A DNA stretch of 64,000 nt from Acetobacteraceae bacterium (lineage in GTDB: Bacteria; Pseudomonadota; Alphaproteobacteria; Acetobacterales; Acetobacteraceae), in contig CP039459.1 of assembly GCA_004843165.1 (NCBI GenBank), positions 1,813,001 to 1,877,000 on the forward strand. Reading direction: 5' to 3'. Below the pieces are notes generated by a model. It was not told the origin of the DNA. It saw only the letters and a program-made list of their open reading frames with translations, and searched no databases. A program made the position numbers and the translations under genes. Positions 26,653 to 36,907 of this stretch are shown in pieces (the stretch's first letter is position 1; the number at the start of each line of letters is the position of its first letter).

Positions 26653-29313
26653 TTAATTATCAAAGTTTCGGTTAAGAATATTTGTTATATCATCTTGAAA
26701 ATGCGCTAAAAGTTTTTGATCTGTGATTTTTTGTTCATTTTGGTCTGTGACATGGAAAGTGTTTGTAATACGCACGCCATAGGTTCGAATATTTGCTTGT
26801 TTAATTCTGATCTTATGCTTGGAAAAAGTCGCACAAATGCGTGCCAGACAGCCTTTGCTATCACGACCATTAATCTCAATAAAAAGCCTATTATCAAAAA
26901 AGTGATGATCGAAGTAAAGATGTGCCGGCGAAAGAATTCTCTCTTTTTGGGGCAGAATTGAATATTTTTCGAGTTCAGGAAATGCGTTTTCTGTGAGAAT
27001 TTTTTCAAAATTTTTAGCATCCTCATCAAAAGCGAATTTTAAGAGGATTGTAAGATTTTGGATACTTTCTTCAATTGTTTCGACAATACCACCATACCAC
27101 GGTGAGTGGAGAATGAATAAGGCAGTTTTTATCGAAGGGAAGGCATAAAATTCTGCATAATTAATGTTCACCTGAATTTCATGTAGTCGCTTTGTCAAAT
27201 AGGATAAAACGTCCGGAAGATCGGGCACCATGATCGTGATGATTGTTTCTTGCTGATGGATTTGAATGTGATATTTAATTTTTAAAGACGAATTTAAATA
27301 TTCATGGAAAAGGTTAAAATGCTCTCTTTGCTCTTCCGTTGAAAATTTAGACCAATATTCGTAAGAGCCAATATTGAGGTATTCTTTTAGGGTCTTATGG
27401 TCGGTATTTTTATCGAGAAATTTTTGAAGCATTTCTTTTTGCTGTTTAATATGCAGAACATCTCGTTGCTTTAACCTAATATTCCCTCGTAATCGGTTAC
27501 AAAGCCTAAAATATGTTTTTTGTAAAAGGCTTTCATCCCAGTTTGTAGAAATATCATTGCGGGAGGACATAATGTCGGCAATGGTTAAAAGATAAATAAG
27601 TTTTAAACGGCTTGGTGATTGAATTTTGCGCGAAATATTGCGCATTTTTTCCTTAATATTTTCTGTTTTATGGATTGATTCATGTAAAATATCTCTATGG
27701 AGGATGAGCCAATAGACAGTTTCTTGCTCAGCTTCGGATAGACCTAACTGTGCTGCAATATTGCGCCCGATCGCAGCACTTTCAACATAGCTATCAATTT
27801 CAATCGTTTCACCAATTTTTTGTAAAAGAGCCGCTAAATAAAGCGCTTTCCATTCTGAAATTGTTTTAAATAGTTTGGAGGCAAGAGGTGCTTTTTTTTG
27901 AAAAAAACCATATTCAAGCAAGGTAAGAATATTAACAACATTAAGGCATTCCTGATCCAGAAGGTATGAAGTGCCTTTTGGAGAAATTCTTGTTATGCCA
28001 AAAAATCTTTGCCATGGCGGGATCATTGCCGAGAGAATTCCTGCATTATTTAGGAAATATTTCCCTAAAAATAGCGGCGCCTTTCGAATGAGATTGAGTA
28101 AAATGCGTGAGGCTTCCGGATCTCCGATGAGGTTACGTAATTTAGAAGAGGAACGAATGATAAGGCTAATATCTTCGGGGTGTAAAGATTTTCGGGTTAA
28201 ATTTGCTTTTTCAAGTGTGCGAAGAATTGTTATGGGGTTATCCATATTTTGTGGAGAGGTCAGAAAAATTCTTTGTGCAATTGACAAGGAGGGAGAGATT
28301 TTTCTGAAACACATCGGATCAACGGTGCGTTCTAAGCGCTCTAACATTCGAATGGAAAGGAAATAATGTCGCATAAATTGATCCTGGTAATTTTCATTAC
28401 GTGTGCCAGGATATTTCATTTTAGCGGCAATAAGCGGCTGAAGAAAAGGCGTTAGGTTCTTTTGGGGGCGGTTTGTTAGATAATGAAGGTGAAAACGTAC
28501 TGTCCATAAGAAGCGCCAGATAAAGTGAAATAAAGTAATCTCATTCGGCAATAGAATTTTATTTTCTATGAGAATGGAAAGTGGAAAATTTTCACCTTCG
28601 ATGTTTTTTGGTTTTTTTTGAAATTGAAAAAATTCTGAAAGATGGTCTGAGTGCAAAAAATTTAGAATATGATCAAATTCAAGAATGCTCCGTATCGGAG
28701 AGAATTTTTCTTCATCTTTTTGATTAAAGGCAAACATATTTTGTTGGCCATAGAGAGATTTTATTTTTTTTTCGATGAGTTTATGGATTTGTTTTTGAAA
28801 GAGAATATGATTCTCTTTTTTAAATTCAGATAAAATTTCCTTTTCACCAAAAATAAATCTTAAAGGCATGGGTATTTTTTTAGGGGTATCTTCAAAGGAA
28901 ATAATTTCGGCCTGAAGTCGAAATCCTGCAATCCAAAGTAGATATAAAAAAGATTCAAATTCTTTTTTGAGGCGGCTGGAAGCTTTACCCTTATAAATCA
29001 AAATAAGGTTTAGAGGATCAAAAGGAGAGAGATAGCCTGTTCCAAAGATTTCTGTTGCACAGATAGCCCAATTTTTTTCCTGACGTTTCGCAAGTTCTGT
29101 CAGCGGAATAATATGCTCTAAGATAATACGGTCAGAGAAACGTGAAAAGTTTTTAGCAGCCTTAGCTCCGCCAAGGGCTTCATTTTGAAAAGTTTCGCGA
29201 ATAAGAGAACGTTTCTTTCCGAGTAAATTCTGTAATTTTCGGGAATGTGATGAAATTTCAGAATTTTTGATCTGTCTTTCGGAAGGGTGCCAATAATGCG
29301 AAACCTTTGTCAT
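26653..29313 (-). CDS. glnD: GlnD-like protein with degenerate catalytic motifs
   Basis: GlnD normally uridylylates and de-uridylylates PII proteins in response to glutamine. The 886-residue length and the domain layout (NT, PII-UTase helical, HD, two ACT) match, and the ACT domains are recognisable (YFDHHFFDNRLFIEINGRDSKG near 815). But the NT motif GRGELxPxSDID is GTGYLSPFDPLN at 91-102, so both catalytic Asp residues are lost; EGKGGLRDL is replaced near 201-210; the YTVDEH histidine is gone near 447-455; and LLHDIAKG is LLQKIGET at 497-504. I infer no UTase or UR activity. The long open frame argues against simple decay. Confidence 0.85.
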   Translation of the reverse strand: MTKVSHYWHPSERQIKNSEISSHSRKLQNLLGKKRSLIRETFQNEALGGAKAAKNFSRFSDRIILEHIIPLTELAKRQEKNWAICATEIFGTGYLSPFDPLNLILIYKGKASSRLKKEFESFLYLLWIAGFRLQAEIISFEDTPKKIPMPLRFIFGEKEILSEFKKENHILFQKQIHKLIEKKIKSLYGQQNMFAFNQKDEEKFSPIRSILEFDHILNFLHSDHLSEFFQFQKKPKNIEGENFPLSILIENKILLPNEITLFHFIWRFLWTVRFHLHYLTNRPQKNLTPFLQPLIAAKMKYPGTRNENYQDQFMRHYFLSIRMLERLERTVDPMCFRKISPSLSIAQRIFLTSPQNMDNPITILRTLEKANLTRKSLHPEDISLIIRSSSKLRNLIGDPEASRILLNLIRKAPLFLGKYFLNNAGILSAMIPPWQRFFGITRISPKGTSYLLDQECLNVVNILTLLEYGFFQKKAPLASKLFKTISEWKALYLAALLQKIGETIEIDSYVESAAIGRNIAAQLGLSEAEQETVYWLILHRDILHESIHKTENIKEKMRNISRKIQSPSRLKLIYLLTIADIMSSRNDISTNWDESLLQKTYFRLCNRLRGNIRLKQRDVLHIKQQKEMLQKFLDKNTDHKTLKEYLNIGSYEYWSKFSTEEQREHFNLFHEYLNSSLKIKYHIQIHQQETIITIMVPDLPDVLSYLTKRLHEIQVNINYAEFYAFPSIKTALFILHSPWYGGIVETIEESIQNLTILLKFAFDEDAKNFEKILTENAFPELEKYSILPQKERILSPAHLYFDHHFFDNRLFIEINGRDSKGCLARICATFSKHKIRIKQANIRTYGVRITNTFHVTDQNEQKITDQKLLAHFQDDITNILNRNFDN

Positions 29314-29327
29314 AGATATTCTATCTT

Positions 29328-31922
29328 TCAGCTCTGAAGAGAATTTTTAAGTTCGTAAAGAAGATCATGTGCTTGTCGAGGGGTTAAGGAATCAGGATCA
29401 ATTTTTTCAATTTTATCGTGTAAAATACTTTCTTTTGAATCAAGAGGCGTTACAGAGGTCTCAAAAAGGGGAAGTTGATTGATTGTAACCGTCGGGTTTT
29501 CTATTTTTTCTCGGATTTCTCTTGCTCTTTTTATAACAGAGGCTGGAATACCTGCGATAGCGGCAACATGAATTCCCCAACTTTCAAATGTAACGCCGGG
29601 CTTTATTTCATGGAGAAAAATCAGCTTTCCCTCCCATTCTCGTGTTGCCATTGTATAAAGTGATAACGCAGAGAGCGTTTTTGATAGGGTCGCAAGTTCA
29701 TGGAAATGGGATGCAAAAATTCCACGGCATTTAATTTTAGAATGAAGCGCCTCAAGCGTCGCCCAAGCAATGGAGATCCCATCTGCTGTTGCCGTCCCAC
29801 GTCCAATTTCATCGACGACAATGAGAGATTTTTCTGTCGCTTGCGTTAAGATCGCTGCTGTTTCTTCCATCTCAATCATAAAGGTGGATTGTCCACGTGC
29901 GAGATCATCTGAAGCGCCAATACGGGAGAAAATACGGTCTGAAATTCCAATTTTGGCTTGTTTTGCAGGAACCGGAAAACCAGATTGAGCCAAGATGACG
30001 GCCAAAGCCGTTTGACGAAGAAATGTTGATTTTCCAGCCATATTTGGGCCTGTCAGCAACATTAAGCGTTTTTCAGGAAAGAGCGCACAATCATTGGGGA
30101 TAAAGGAATCTTTATCTTGTTCCTTTAGGGCTGTGGCGACAATTGGATGCCATGATCCTGTCAGATAACATTCTGGTGTTTCGCTGATTGTTGGGCAGCA
30201 CCAGCCCTTTTCATTTTTAAGGGTGGCACAGCTGCAAAGAACATCTATTTCGGCGAGTGCTTGGCTAATTTCGTCAAGTTCAAAAGTAGTGGCGATTTTT
30301 AAAGTAAGCTCTTCGACAATACGTTTTTCTTCAATCTCAGATTCTGTTTCTGCATTTTTAATGGTAACGGAGAGTTCTTCAAGTTCATAGCAGGAGTAAC
30401 GTGTAAGATTGGCTGTCCCTTGCCTTAAGATCAAACCTTCTTTGGTTTTTAATTTTGAGGCTTGAGCAGAGGGCATTTCAATAATAAAGCCAAGCTGACT
30501 ATGGTATTTAATTTTTAAAGAGGAAACCTCAAGCTGTTCTCTTAATTTTGATTCAAGTGCGATAATCATCGCTTTGCTATTTCGTTGCGTATGGCGCAAG
30601 CGATCTAACTTGGGATCAAATCCATCGGTAATGGTTTCATTGGCAAGATCTGGAGGGAAGGCCGCAGTGAGCTGATCTTTTAAATTGTCGGCCCGTCCGT
30701 AAAGAGCAGAGAGAATTTTTGCTAAAAAAGTATTTAAGGGAATGTTTCCCGTTTTTTCTTTCGCTAAGATCGCCTGCAAAGGAATAATAATTTCATCGCA
30801 TCCGAGTAAAGCGTTGCGTGTTTCAATGAGGGATTTGAGACTTCCTCTTTGGTTACGAATGCGACCAATAACGCGCGCAAGATCCGGTACTTGGCGCAGG
30901 GCTGATTGTAATTTTTGAAGTTGTTCGGTTTCAATGGACAGTTTTGTCCAAGCAAGCTGTCTTTCTTCAATGATTTTAATGTCACAGCTTGGTGAGGAAA
31001 GCCAAGATTTTAGAAGGCGTTTTCCAGCTGGTGTTATATTCCGATCAACGGCCCATAAAAGACTATATTTTTTTTCACCTCTTCGGCTTTTTACGATTTC
31101 AAGATTTTGACGTGTTGGCCCATCCATTCCAAGAACAGAAACTTCTTTTTCTTCAGAAGCATGGAGGGGCGGCAGCGTTCCTGCTTGCGTCTCTTGCAAA
31201 TAATCAAGCAAAGAACCGCAAGCAAGGGTTTCTTCTTGTGTCTTTGTTTCAAAATCTTTCCCTGTCGCTTCCAAAAGAAGCTTTTGAGATTTTTTAAGGG
31301 ATGGATTTGGAAAAACAGGCGCTAATAAAGGGCGAAACTCTGGCGGAAGTAGGGATTTTTCACATAAAATTTCAGAGGGTGTTAAGCGTGCAAGTAATTC
31401 AGAAAGATTAGCTGTAAAAATACTTTTGGTTTCAAAGGCTCCCGTTGAAATATCCGCCCAAGCAATTCCTAATTTGTTACGATAAGATCTAATAGAAAGT
31501 AGCAGGTTAGGCTCTTCTGAATCGAGTAACTCCTCTTCCGTAATGGTTCCCGGTGTCACAATACGCACAATTTTTCGCGGCATGGGACCTTTGGTACCGG
31601 GTGGTGGATTATCCTGTTCAACAATAGCAATTCTAAAGCCCTGTTTAATAAGACGTGCAAGATAAGCATCTGCCGCACGAACAGGCACACCACACATTGG
31701 TATTGGCAGGCCTTGTTGCTCGCCTCTAGCAGTCAGTGCAATATCGAGCGCAGAAGCTGCAATGTGGGCATCATCAAAAAAAAGCTCGTAGAAATCTCCC
31801 ATTCGAAAAAAGAGCAAAGCATTCGGCTCTTGTTCTTTAAGATCAAACCATTGGGACATTGCTGGTGTTGCATTATCTCTTATAGGTCTTTGATAATTGT
31901 TTTTTGGTTTTAAGGGTTTCAT
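29328..31922 (-). CDS. mutS: MutS, DNA mismatch repair ATPase
   Basis: Recognises mismatches and recruits MutL. About 864 residues: the N-terminal mismatch-binding domain with FFRMGDFYELF (the Phe-x-Glu wedge), the connector and lever domains, then the ATPase with Walker A TGPNMAGKSTF, Walker B LIVVDEIGRGTATADG and FASHFHEL. The C-terminal dimerisation tail is present. ATG 31922 is chosen; GTG 31934 is in frame, and neither has a clear ribosome site. It lies between murJ (upstream) and glnD (15 nt downstream). Confidence 0.98.
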   Translation of the reverse strand: MKPLKPKNNYQRPIRDNATPAMSQWFDLKEQEPNALLFFRMGDFYELFFDDAHIAASALDIALTARGEQQGLPIPMCGVPVRAADAYLARLIKQGFRIAIVEQDNPPPGTKGPMPRKIVRIVTPGTITEEELLDSEEPNLLLSIRSYRNKLGIAWADISTGAFETKSIFTANLSELLARLTPSEILCEKSLLPPEFRPLLAPVFPNPSLKKSQKLLLEATGKDFETKTQEETLACGSLLDYLQETQAGTLPPLHASEEKEVSVLGMDGPTRQNLEIVKSRRGEKKYSLLWAVDRNITPAGKRLLKSWLSSPSCDIKIIEERQLAWTKLSIETEQLQKLQSALRQVPDLARVIGRIRNQRGSLKSLIETRNALLGCDEIIIPLQAILAKEKTGNIPLNTFLAKILSALYGRADNLKDQLTAAFPPDLANETITDGFDPKLDRLRHTQRNSKAMIIALESKLREQLEVSSLKIKYHSQLGFIIEMPSAQASKLKTKEGLILRQGTANLTRYSCYELEELSVTIKNAETESEIEEKRIVEELTLKIATTFELDEISQALAEIDVLCSCATLKNEKGWCCPTISETPECYLTGSWHPIVATALKEQDKDSFIPNDCALFPEKRLMLLTGPNMAGKSTFLRQTALAVILAQSGFPVPAKQAKIGISDRIFSRIGASDDLARGQSTFMIEMEETAAILTQATEKSLIVVDEIGRGTATADGISIAWATLEALHSKIKCRGIFASHFHELATLSKTLSALSLYTMATREWEGKLIFLHEIKPGVTFESWGIHVAAIAGIPASVIKRAREIREKIENPTVTINQLPLFETSVTPLDSKESILHDKIEKIDPDSLTPRQAHDLLYELKNSLQS

Positions 31923-31939
31923 CTGGGAGATCACTTCTA

Positions 31940-33532
31940 TTAGGAAGAATGTTTTGTTTTACGTACGAGGATAGAAAGTAATTCTTTTGGTAAGAGATTT
32001 AATTTCCACGAGGAAAGTCCATAGAAAAGGGCGGAAATAAGAATAACGGAAAAAAGAAGGGTTAATCTAGGAATCATATGAAAAGAAATAATCTTTTCTC
32101 CAAAGAAATGCATTATTTCGAAGGCAAGTGCGCCTGTCATGAGAGAAAGAATGAGTATTTTAAATTCTCTTTTTATCAGGGAGGGAAGATCCAATATTTT
32201 TTTGCGATAAAGGATGATGCTGAGCATAAAAAGGTTAAAATAAGCGGCGAGATCACTTGCAATAGCAGGAGCCAGCAGACCAAGAGGGTGATAGAAGAGA
32301 ATAGAGGCCGTCAAATTGATAATAATGGCGATAAATCCTGCTTTGACAGGCGTTGAGGTATCGCCCTGCGCAAAGAAAACAGGGGTGATTGCTTTTAAAA
32401 TGACAAAAGCGGGTAATCCTAATGCATAGACACGCAACACTTTAGATGTTTGTAAAATATCAAAAGCTTGAAAATGGCCGTATCCAAAAAGTCCTGAAAT
32501 AATTAAAGGCGCAATTGCTATAATGCCAAAGGTTGTTGGTAAAATGACATAAGAGGCTAGCTCAATGGCTCTGGACAGTTGCTGAACCAGTTCTTCCATT
32601 TTTTGGTTGGCAATAGATTTAGAAAAGGTAGGTAAAAGTGTTGTTCCCAAGGCAGCGCCCAAAATGCCAAGTGGAAGTTGGGTTAAGCGATCTGCAAAAT
32701 ATAGCCAGGAAACAGAACCTGTTGGCAATAATGTGGCAATGATTGTGTCAATTGTAAGGTTTAGCTGGGTAACACCGGAACCAATAAGACCTGGCAAGAT
32801 ACGTTGTGAGAGTTTCTTGATACGGTAAGAGAAGGTAGGAAGCTGTTTTTTGAAAAATAATTTTGCGCGCTTGCAGGCCCAGAAAAGAGCTAAAAGTTGT
32901 ACAAAGCCGGAAATTAAAATACCCCATGCGCCAATTTTTGCTGTAAAAATTTCTTTTTCAAAAATCTCGCTAGAGGGAATATAGAGTTTTCCTAAAAATG
33001 CCCCGAGAATGATCGCCAGAATACCAATAATATTAAAGCTCACATAAGCGATGGCCGCCGCTGCATATTTCTCTCGTGCATTGAGGATGCCGGCGATCAA
33101 GGCTGCCGTACAGATCAATGTCATATAAGGCATTGTGATGCGGGAAAATTGAACAGCGAGCTGAAAACGTGTGCCGTCGCCATGTAAAAAACCTGGAGCC
33201 AAAGCGGTAACGAGCCAAGGCATCGTAATTTCAGCTAAAAGGGTAATCCCAACAAGAAAGGCTAAAAGGGTCGTTAAAGCTTCGCTTGCAAAAGCAAGGG
33301 CTTCTTTTTCGCCTTTCTTTTCCCATTCTTCTGTAAAAAGTGGAATGAAAGCCGCATTAAAAGCACCCTCTCCAAAAAATCTTCTAAACATATTTGGCAG
33401 ACGCAGGGCCACTTGGTAGGCATCTTGAGCGGCCCCTGCTCCAAGTAGGATGGCTAAGAGTTGATCTCTTATAAGGCCTAAGACCCTAGAGATCATTGTC
33501 CAGCCGCCAACAGTAAAAAGATTTTTAAGCAT
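31940..33532 (-). CDS. murJ: MurJ, lipid II flippase
   Basis: Flips the peptidoglycan precursor lipid II across the inner membrane. 530 residues of about 14 membrane segments. The N-terminal VGGWTMISRVLGLIRDQLLA, and RRFFGEGAFNAAFIPLF near residue 50, are MurJ signatures, as are the Arg residues in the central cavity. Sits 17 nt downstream of gpsA and just before mutS; all run the same way and may share a transcript. Confidence 0.96.
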   Translation of the reverse strand: MLKNLFTVGGWTMISRVLGLIRDQLLAILLGAGAAQDAYQVALRLPNMFRRFFGEGAFNAAFIPLFTEEWEKKGEKEALAFASEALTTLLAFLVGITLLAEITMPWLVTALAPGFLHGDGTRFQLAVQFSRITMPYMTLICTAALIAGILNAREKYAAAAIAYVSFNIIGILAIILGAFLGKLYIPSSEIFEKEIFTAKIGAWGILISGFVQLLALFWACKRAKLFFKKQLPTFSYRIKKLSQRILPGLIGSGVTQLNLTIDTIIATLLPTGSVSWLYFADRLTQLPLGILGAALGTTLLPTFSKSIANQKMEELVQQLSRAIELASYVILPTTFGIIAIAPLIISGLFGYGHFQAFDILQTSKVLRVYALGLPAFVILKAITPVFFAQGDTSTPVKAGFIAIIINLTASILFYHPLGLLAPAIASDLAAYFNLFMLSIILYRKKILDLPSLIKREFKILILSLMTGALAFEIMHFFGEKIISFHMIPRLTLLFSVILISALFYGLSSWKLNLLPKELLSILVRKTKHSS

Positions 33533-33548
33533 AGGAGAAACTTTTTAT

Positions 33549-34532
33549 TTAGTTGGAGAGGAGGCTTCGAATGGTTTTTTCTGTTTCAGAAGGGTTTCGA
33601 AGAATTTTATTAACGGCATTTATGGCGGGCAAATCAATTTTGAAGCGCTCAGCCATTTCTAAAAGAACCGGAGCTGTGAAAGCGCCCTCTGTGATAGCAA
33701 CTTTATCTGTTCCTGCATGGGGAGGGTAGGTTTTATGCTTTCCAAGATATTCACCGAGTGCATAATTGCGTGAGGCAGAGCTTGTCGCTGTTAAGAAAAG
33801 GTCTCCAATAGCCCCAAAGGTAAAAATTCCTTTTGGATCTCCAGACTTTTTCTTAATGAGAAGATGAATTTCCTGTAGGAAACAGGTAATAAAAGCCGCT
33901 CTTGCATTTTCGCCAAGTCCAACACCGATTGTGGCTCCGACACCAATCGCTGCAACATTTTTTGCGGCCCCCATTATTTGGATGGCAATTGGATGCAAAT
34001 CAGGTGAAATGAAAAAGGTGGGTAAAGACAGCTTGTCGGAAAGATTTTGTGTTTTGCCTTCATCTTCTCCGGAAAGTGTTGCCACAGCAGGTAAATCCTG
34101 AGCGACTTCCTTGGCAAAATTAGGTCCAGCAAGCACAAAATTTGGATTTAGAGGAAAAATCTCCTTTAGCACCTCTAAGGGCATTAACTCTGTTTCTTTT
34201 TCTAGTCCTTTACAGCATGTCACGAGAGAAATCTTTTGCGAAAGAGACCGAGGGAGACTGGAGGAAACCTGTCTTAAGGTCCACATCGGTGTTGCAAAGA
34301 AAATAATATCAGTTTCAGAAAGATCGTTTTCTGTTGGAAGTCCCTGTCGAAGATGAAGTTTCTCTGGGGGGACAAAGTTAGAAAGACGTGGAAAAGGTTG
34401 ATTTTTATTCAGTTCTTTTCGAGACCAAAGGATGACATTTAAAGTAGAAAAACGGCTATAAGCGATCGCAAGCGCACTTCCCCACGCACCTGCACCAATA
34501 ATATGAAGGGAAGAGGTGTTTTTCGATCTCAT
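33549..34532 (-). CDS. gpsA: GpsA, glycerol-3-phosphate dehydrogenase [NAD(P)+]
   Basis: Makes sn-glycerol-3-phosphate for phospholipids from dihydroxyacetone phosphate. 327 residues: IIGAGAWGSALAIAYSR dinucleotide site near the N-terminus, the CCKGLEKET segment, LAGPNFAKEVA, and the catalytic Lys region GAAKNVAAIGVGATIGVGLG, followed by the GAIGDLFLT helix bundle. The start at 34532 gives a normal N-terminus. Lies between tsaD and murJ. Confidence 0.97.
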   Translation of the reverse strand: MRSKNTSSLHIIGAGAWGSALAIAYSRFSTLNVILWSRKELNKNQPFPRLSNFVPPEKLHLRQGLPTENDLSETDIIFFATPMWTLRQVSSSLPRSLSQKISLVTCCKGLEKETELMPLEVLKEIFPLNPNFVLAGPNFAKEVAQDLPAVATLSGEDEGKTQNLSDKLSLPTFFISPDLHPIAIQIMGAAKNVAAIGVGATIGVGLGENARAAFITCFLQEIHLLIKKKSGDPKGIFTFGAIGDLFLTATSSASRNYALGEYLGKHKTYPPHAGTDKVAITEGAFTAPVLLEMAERFKIDLPAINAVNKILRNPSETEKTIRSLLSN

Positions 34533-34582
34533 TTCCGTCTGCTTTCATCTTCTTTTATCAAAATGGAGTGATATATTTTTTG

Positions 34583-35704
34583 TTATTCTGGAGTGTTTTG
34601 AAGAATTTTCATTTCTTTTAATGGCCATCTGGGACGTGGGATGTCATTAAAAGAGGAAGGTGTTGCATGCCATTTCTGTCGTAAAAGTGCTGCCCATCCA
34701 ATCATAATAGCATTATCTGGGCACAGATTTTTTGGTGCGGCTAAAAATGTCAAATCATGTTCTTCTACAATCTTTTCTAAAGATTTTCTGATTGCGCTGT
34801 TACATGCAACGCCGCCACCTGTTGCGATGAATTTTAGATTATTCTTTTCAAGCGCTATTTTTAGAGCATTTCTGGCACGGTCTTCAACAATATCTGTGAC
34901 TGCTTTTTGAAAGGAGGCGGCAATATTTTGGACAAGTGAAAGTGGCAGGGCTGTATTGTTATAAGGTTCAATTAATTTGCTTACAGCTGTTTTTAAACCT
35001 GAAAAGGAAAAATCACATCCCTCTCTGCCTTTTAGGGGGCGGGGGAGAGAAAAGAATGCTGGATTGCCTAATTTAGCAAGTTTTTCAATCTGAGGTCCGC
35101 CGGGCCAGCCAAGTCCAAGCATTTTGGCAACTTTATCAAAGGCTTCACCGATGGAATCATCAATCGTCCCTCCTAATGGGGTATATGTTCCGATTTCTTC
35201 AACCAGAACGCATTGGCAATGTCCACCTGAAAATAAAAAGGCAAGGTAGGGGAAGCAATCTTTATTATGGGTAAGGAGCGCTGATTTCTTTTCTTGTTTT
35301 AAATCAAATAAAGGGGAGAGTATGTGGGCTTCAATATGGTTAACGCCTATAAAGGGAATTTTTGTTGAGAGGCTAAGCCCTCTGGCTATTCCGTTTCCTG
35401 TTAAAAGACCGCCAATGAGCCCAGGTCCAATTGTTGCTGCAATGAAATGAAAATCTTCAAGCGATACATTTGCTTTGAGGAGTGTTTCTTCAATCAAAGG
35501 AGCGCAAGCCTGTAAATGTGCACGTGCTGCAAGTTCAGGGACGACACCCCCAAGAGGAAGATGTTCGATTTGTGTCTTTGTTAGGTGAGATAAAACAGTT
35601 CCGTCTTCTGCCAGAACAGCACAGGCCGTATCATCGCAAGATGATTCAATTGCAAGAATGTATGGGGTATTTGAGAGAGAAGCTGATGAAGATTGCATAA
35701 CCAT
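34583..35704 (-). CDS. tsaD: TsaD, tRNA threonylcarbamoyladenosine synthase component
   Basis: Transfers the threonylcarbamoyl group to A37 of ANN-reading tRNAs with TsaB, TsaE and TsaC. About 373 residues with ILAIESSCDDTACAVL at the start, the iron-binding NHIEAHILS, LFSGGHCQCV, GEAFDKVAKMLGLGWPGGP and GGGVACNSAIR. The open frame extends to 35800 but would overlap the divergent hemC region; ATG 35704 (or 35698) is right at the conserved start. Divergent from hemC with a 111-bp shared promoter region. Confidence 0.97.
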   Translation of the reverse strand: MVMQSSSASLSNTPYILAIESSCDDTACAVLAEDGTVLSHLTKTQIEHLPLGGVVPELAARAHLQACAPLIEETLLKANVSLEDFHFIAATIGPGLIGGLLTGNGIARGLSLSTKIPFIGVNHIEAHILSPLFDLKQEKKSALLTHNKDCFPYLAFLFSGGHCQCVLVEEIGTYTPLGGTIDDSIGEAFDKVAKMLGLGWPGGPQIEKLAKLGNPAFFSLPRPLKGREGCDFSFSGLKTAVSKLIEPYNNTALPLSLVQNIAASFQKAVTDIVEDRARNALKIALEKNNLKFIATGGGVACNSAIRKSLEKIVEEHDLTFLAAPKNLCPDNAIMIGWAALLRQKWHATPSSFNDIPRPRWPLKEMKILQNTPE

Positions 35705-35815
35705 TAACGTAAAAGTTTTCCTTTCAAGAAGCCATGTATAAAGATTTTTTTTTGTTATTTTAATGACGATTTGCTCAAGGCAATATATAAGCGAAGACAA
35801 ATTACATTTTTTGCG

Positions 35816-36865
35816 ATGACGGATACATTGAAATTAGCAGCCCCACACCCCTCGAACGCCATAGATGAAACTTCGCCTGCTTGCAGGCATAAATCGTCTT
35901 TAGATTATGCTTTACCTCTTAAGGTTGGAACAAGAGCTTCTCCTTTAGCCTTGGTTCAGACGCATAGCTTTATGACAAGTTTGACACGTTTTTGCCCGCA
36001 ACTTCGAGAGATTGGCGCCTTTAAAGAAGTCCAGGTAAAAACCAGCGGTGATCGAAATCAAAAGGATCGTTTGGCCGAAATTGGAGGTAAAGGACTTTTT
36101 TCAAAAGAAATTCATGAGTCACTTTACAAAAAAAAGATTGATCTTGCCGTTCATAGTTTAAAAGATTTGGAAACACATCTTCCAGAAGGTATTGTGCTTG
36201 CTTGTACAATGAAACGGGAAGACGCCAGAGATGTTCTTATCCTTCGGGATCGGGATGCTTTAAGAAGTCCAGAAAATCCACTTTCAGCTCTTGCAGAGGG
36301 CGCACTTGTTGGTTGTGCTTCTGTTCGACGTCAAGCACAGCTTTCTGCGATCAGACCGGATTTACGTTTCTGCTTGATTCGAGGAAATGTACAAACCCGC
36401 TTAGATAAGGTTAAAGCAGGTATATGCGACGCTACGATGTTAGCGTTCGCTGGTCTTCGCCGTCTCGGAATGGAAGATCGTGTCGATATTGTTCTTAATC
36501 ATGATTTTATGGTTCCGGCCGCAGGGCAGGGGATTGTTGCAATTACAGCAAGAGAAAAAGATGAAGAACTCTGTGCGCTTTTAGCTGCTGTTGAAGATCC
36601 GGAAGCGCGTGCTATTGCAACGGCTGAACGTGCTTTGTTGGCAGAGTTAGATGGTTCATGCCGGACACCTATCGGCGGATATGCACGAATTTTAGAGGGG
36701 TCACTCCATTTGACAGGACTTCTTGCGAGTGAAGATGGTTCTTTTGTGTTGAAAAAATCAACATGGGGAACGCCTTCAGATGCCGAGAGATTAGGCAAGG
36801 AGTTAGGGGAAGCCCTGCGCCGTGATACGCCTGCTGAAATCTTTAAAGCCATCATATCAGACTAA
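35816..36865 (+). CDS. hemC: HemC, hydroxymethylbilane synthase
   Basis: Polymerises four porphobilinogen units into hydroxymethylbilane for heme. LKVGTRASPLALVQT is the usual opening, with VKTSGDR and KDLETHLPEG, and the dipyrromethane cofactor Cys sits in LDGSCRTPIGGYA. ATG 35816 gives about 349 residues including an N-terminal extension of some 35 residues that is not conserved in the family; the start could be later, but no good codon is seen. hemD follows after 42 nt. Confidence 0.96.
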   Translation: MTDTLKLAAPHPSNAIDETSPACRHKSSLDYALPLKVGTRASPLALVQTHSFMTSLTRFCPQLREIGAFKEVQVKTSGDRNQKDRLAEIGGKGLFSKEIHESLYKKKIDLAVHSLKDLETHLPEGIVLACTMKREDARDVLILRDRDALRSPENPLSALAEGALVGCASVRRQAQLSAIRPDLRFCLIRGNVQTRLDKVKAGICDATMLAFAGLRRLGMEDRVDIVLNHDFMVPAAGQGIVAITAREKDEELCALLAAVEDPEARAIATAERALLAELDGSCRTPIGGYARILEGSLHLTGLLASEDGSFVLKKSTWGTPSDAERLGKELGEALRRDTPAEIFKAIISD

Positions 36866-36907
36866 GGGTTTTTCAGCGATCGGTATTTAGGGAGAGGCAG
36901 GTTAGCT

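Noticed and set aside
34705-35800. tsaD starting at 35800 with a 32-residue longer N-terminus
   Set aside because: This would overlap the hemC promoter and start region; the conserved TsaD N-terminus begins right after ATG 35704.
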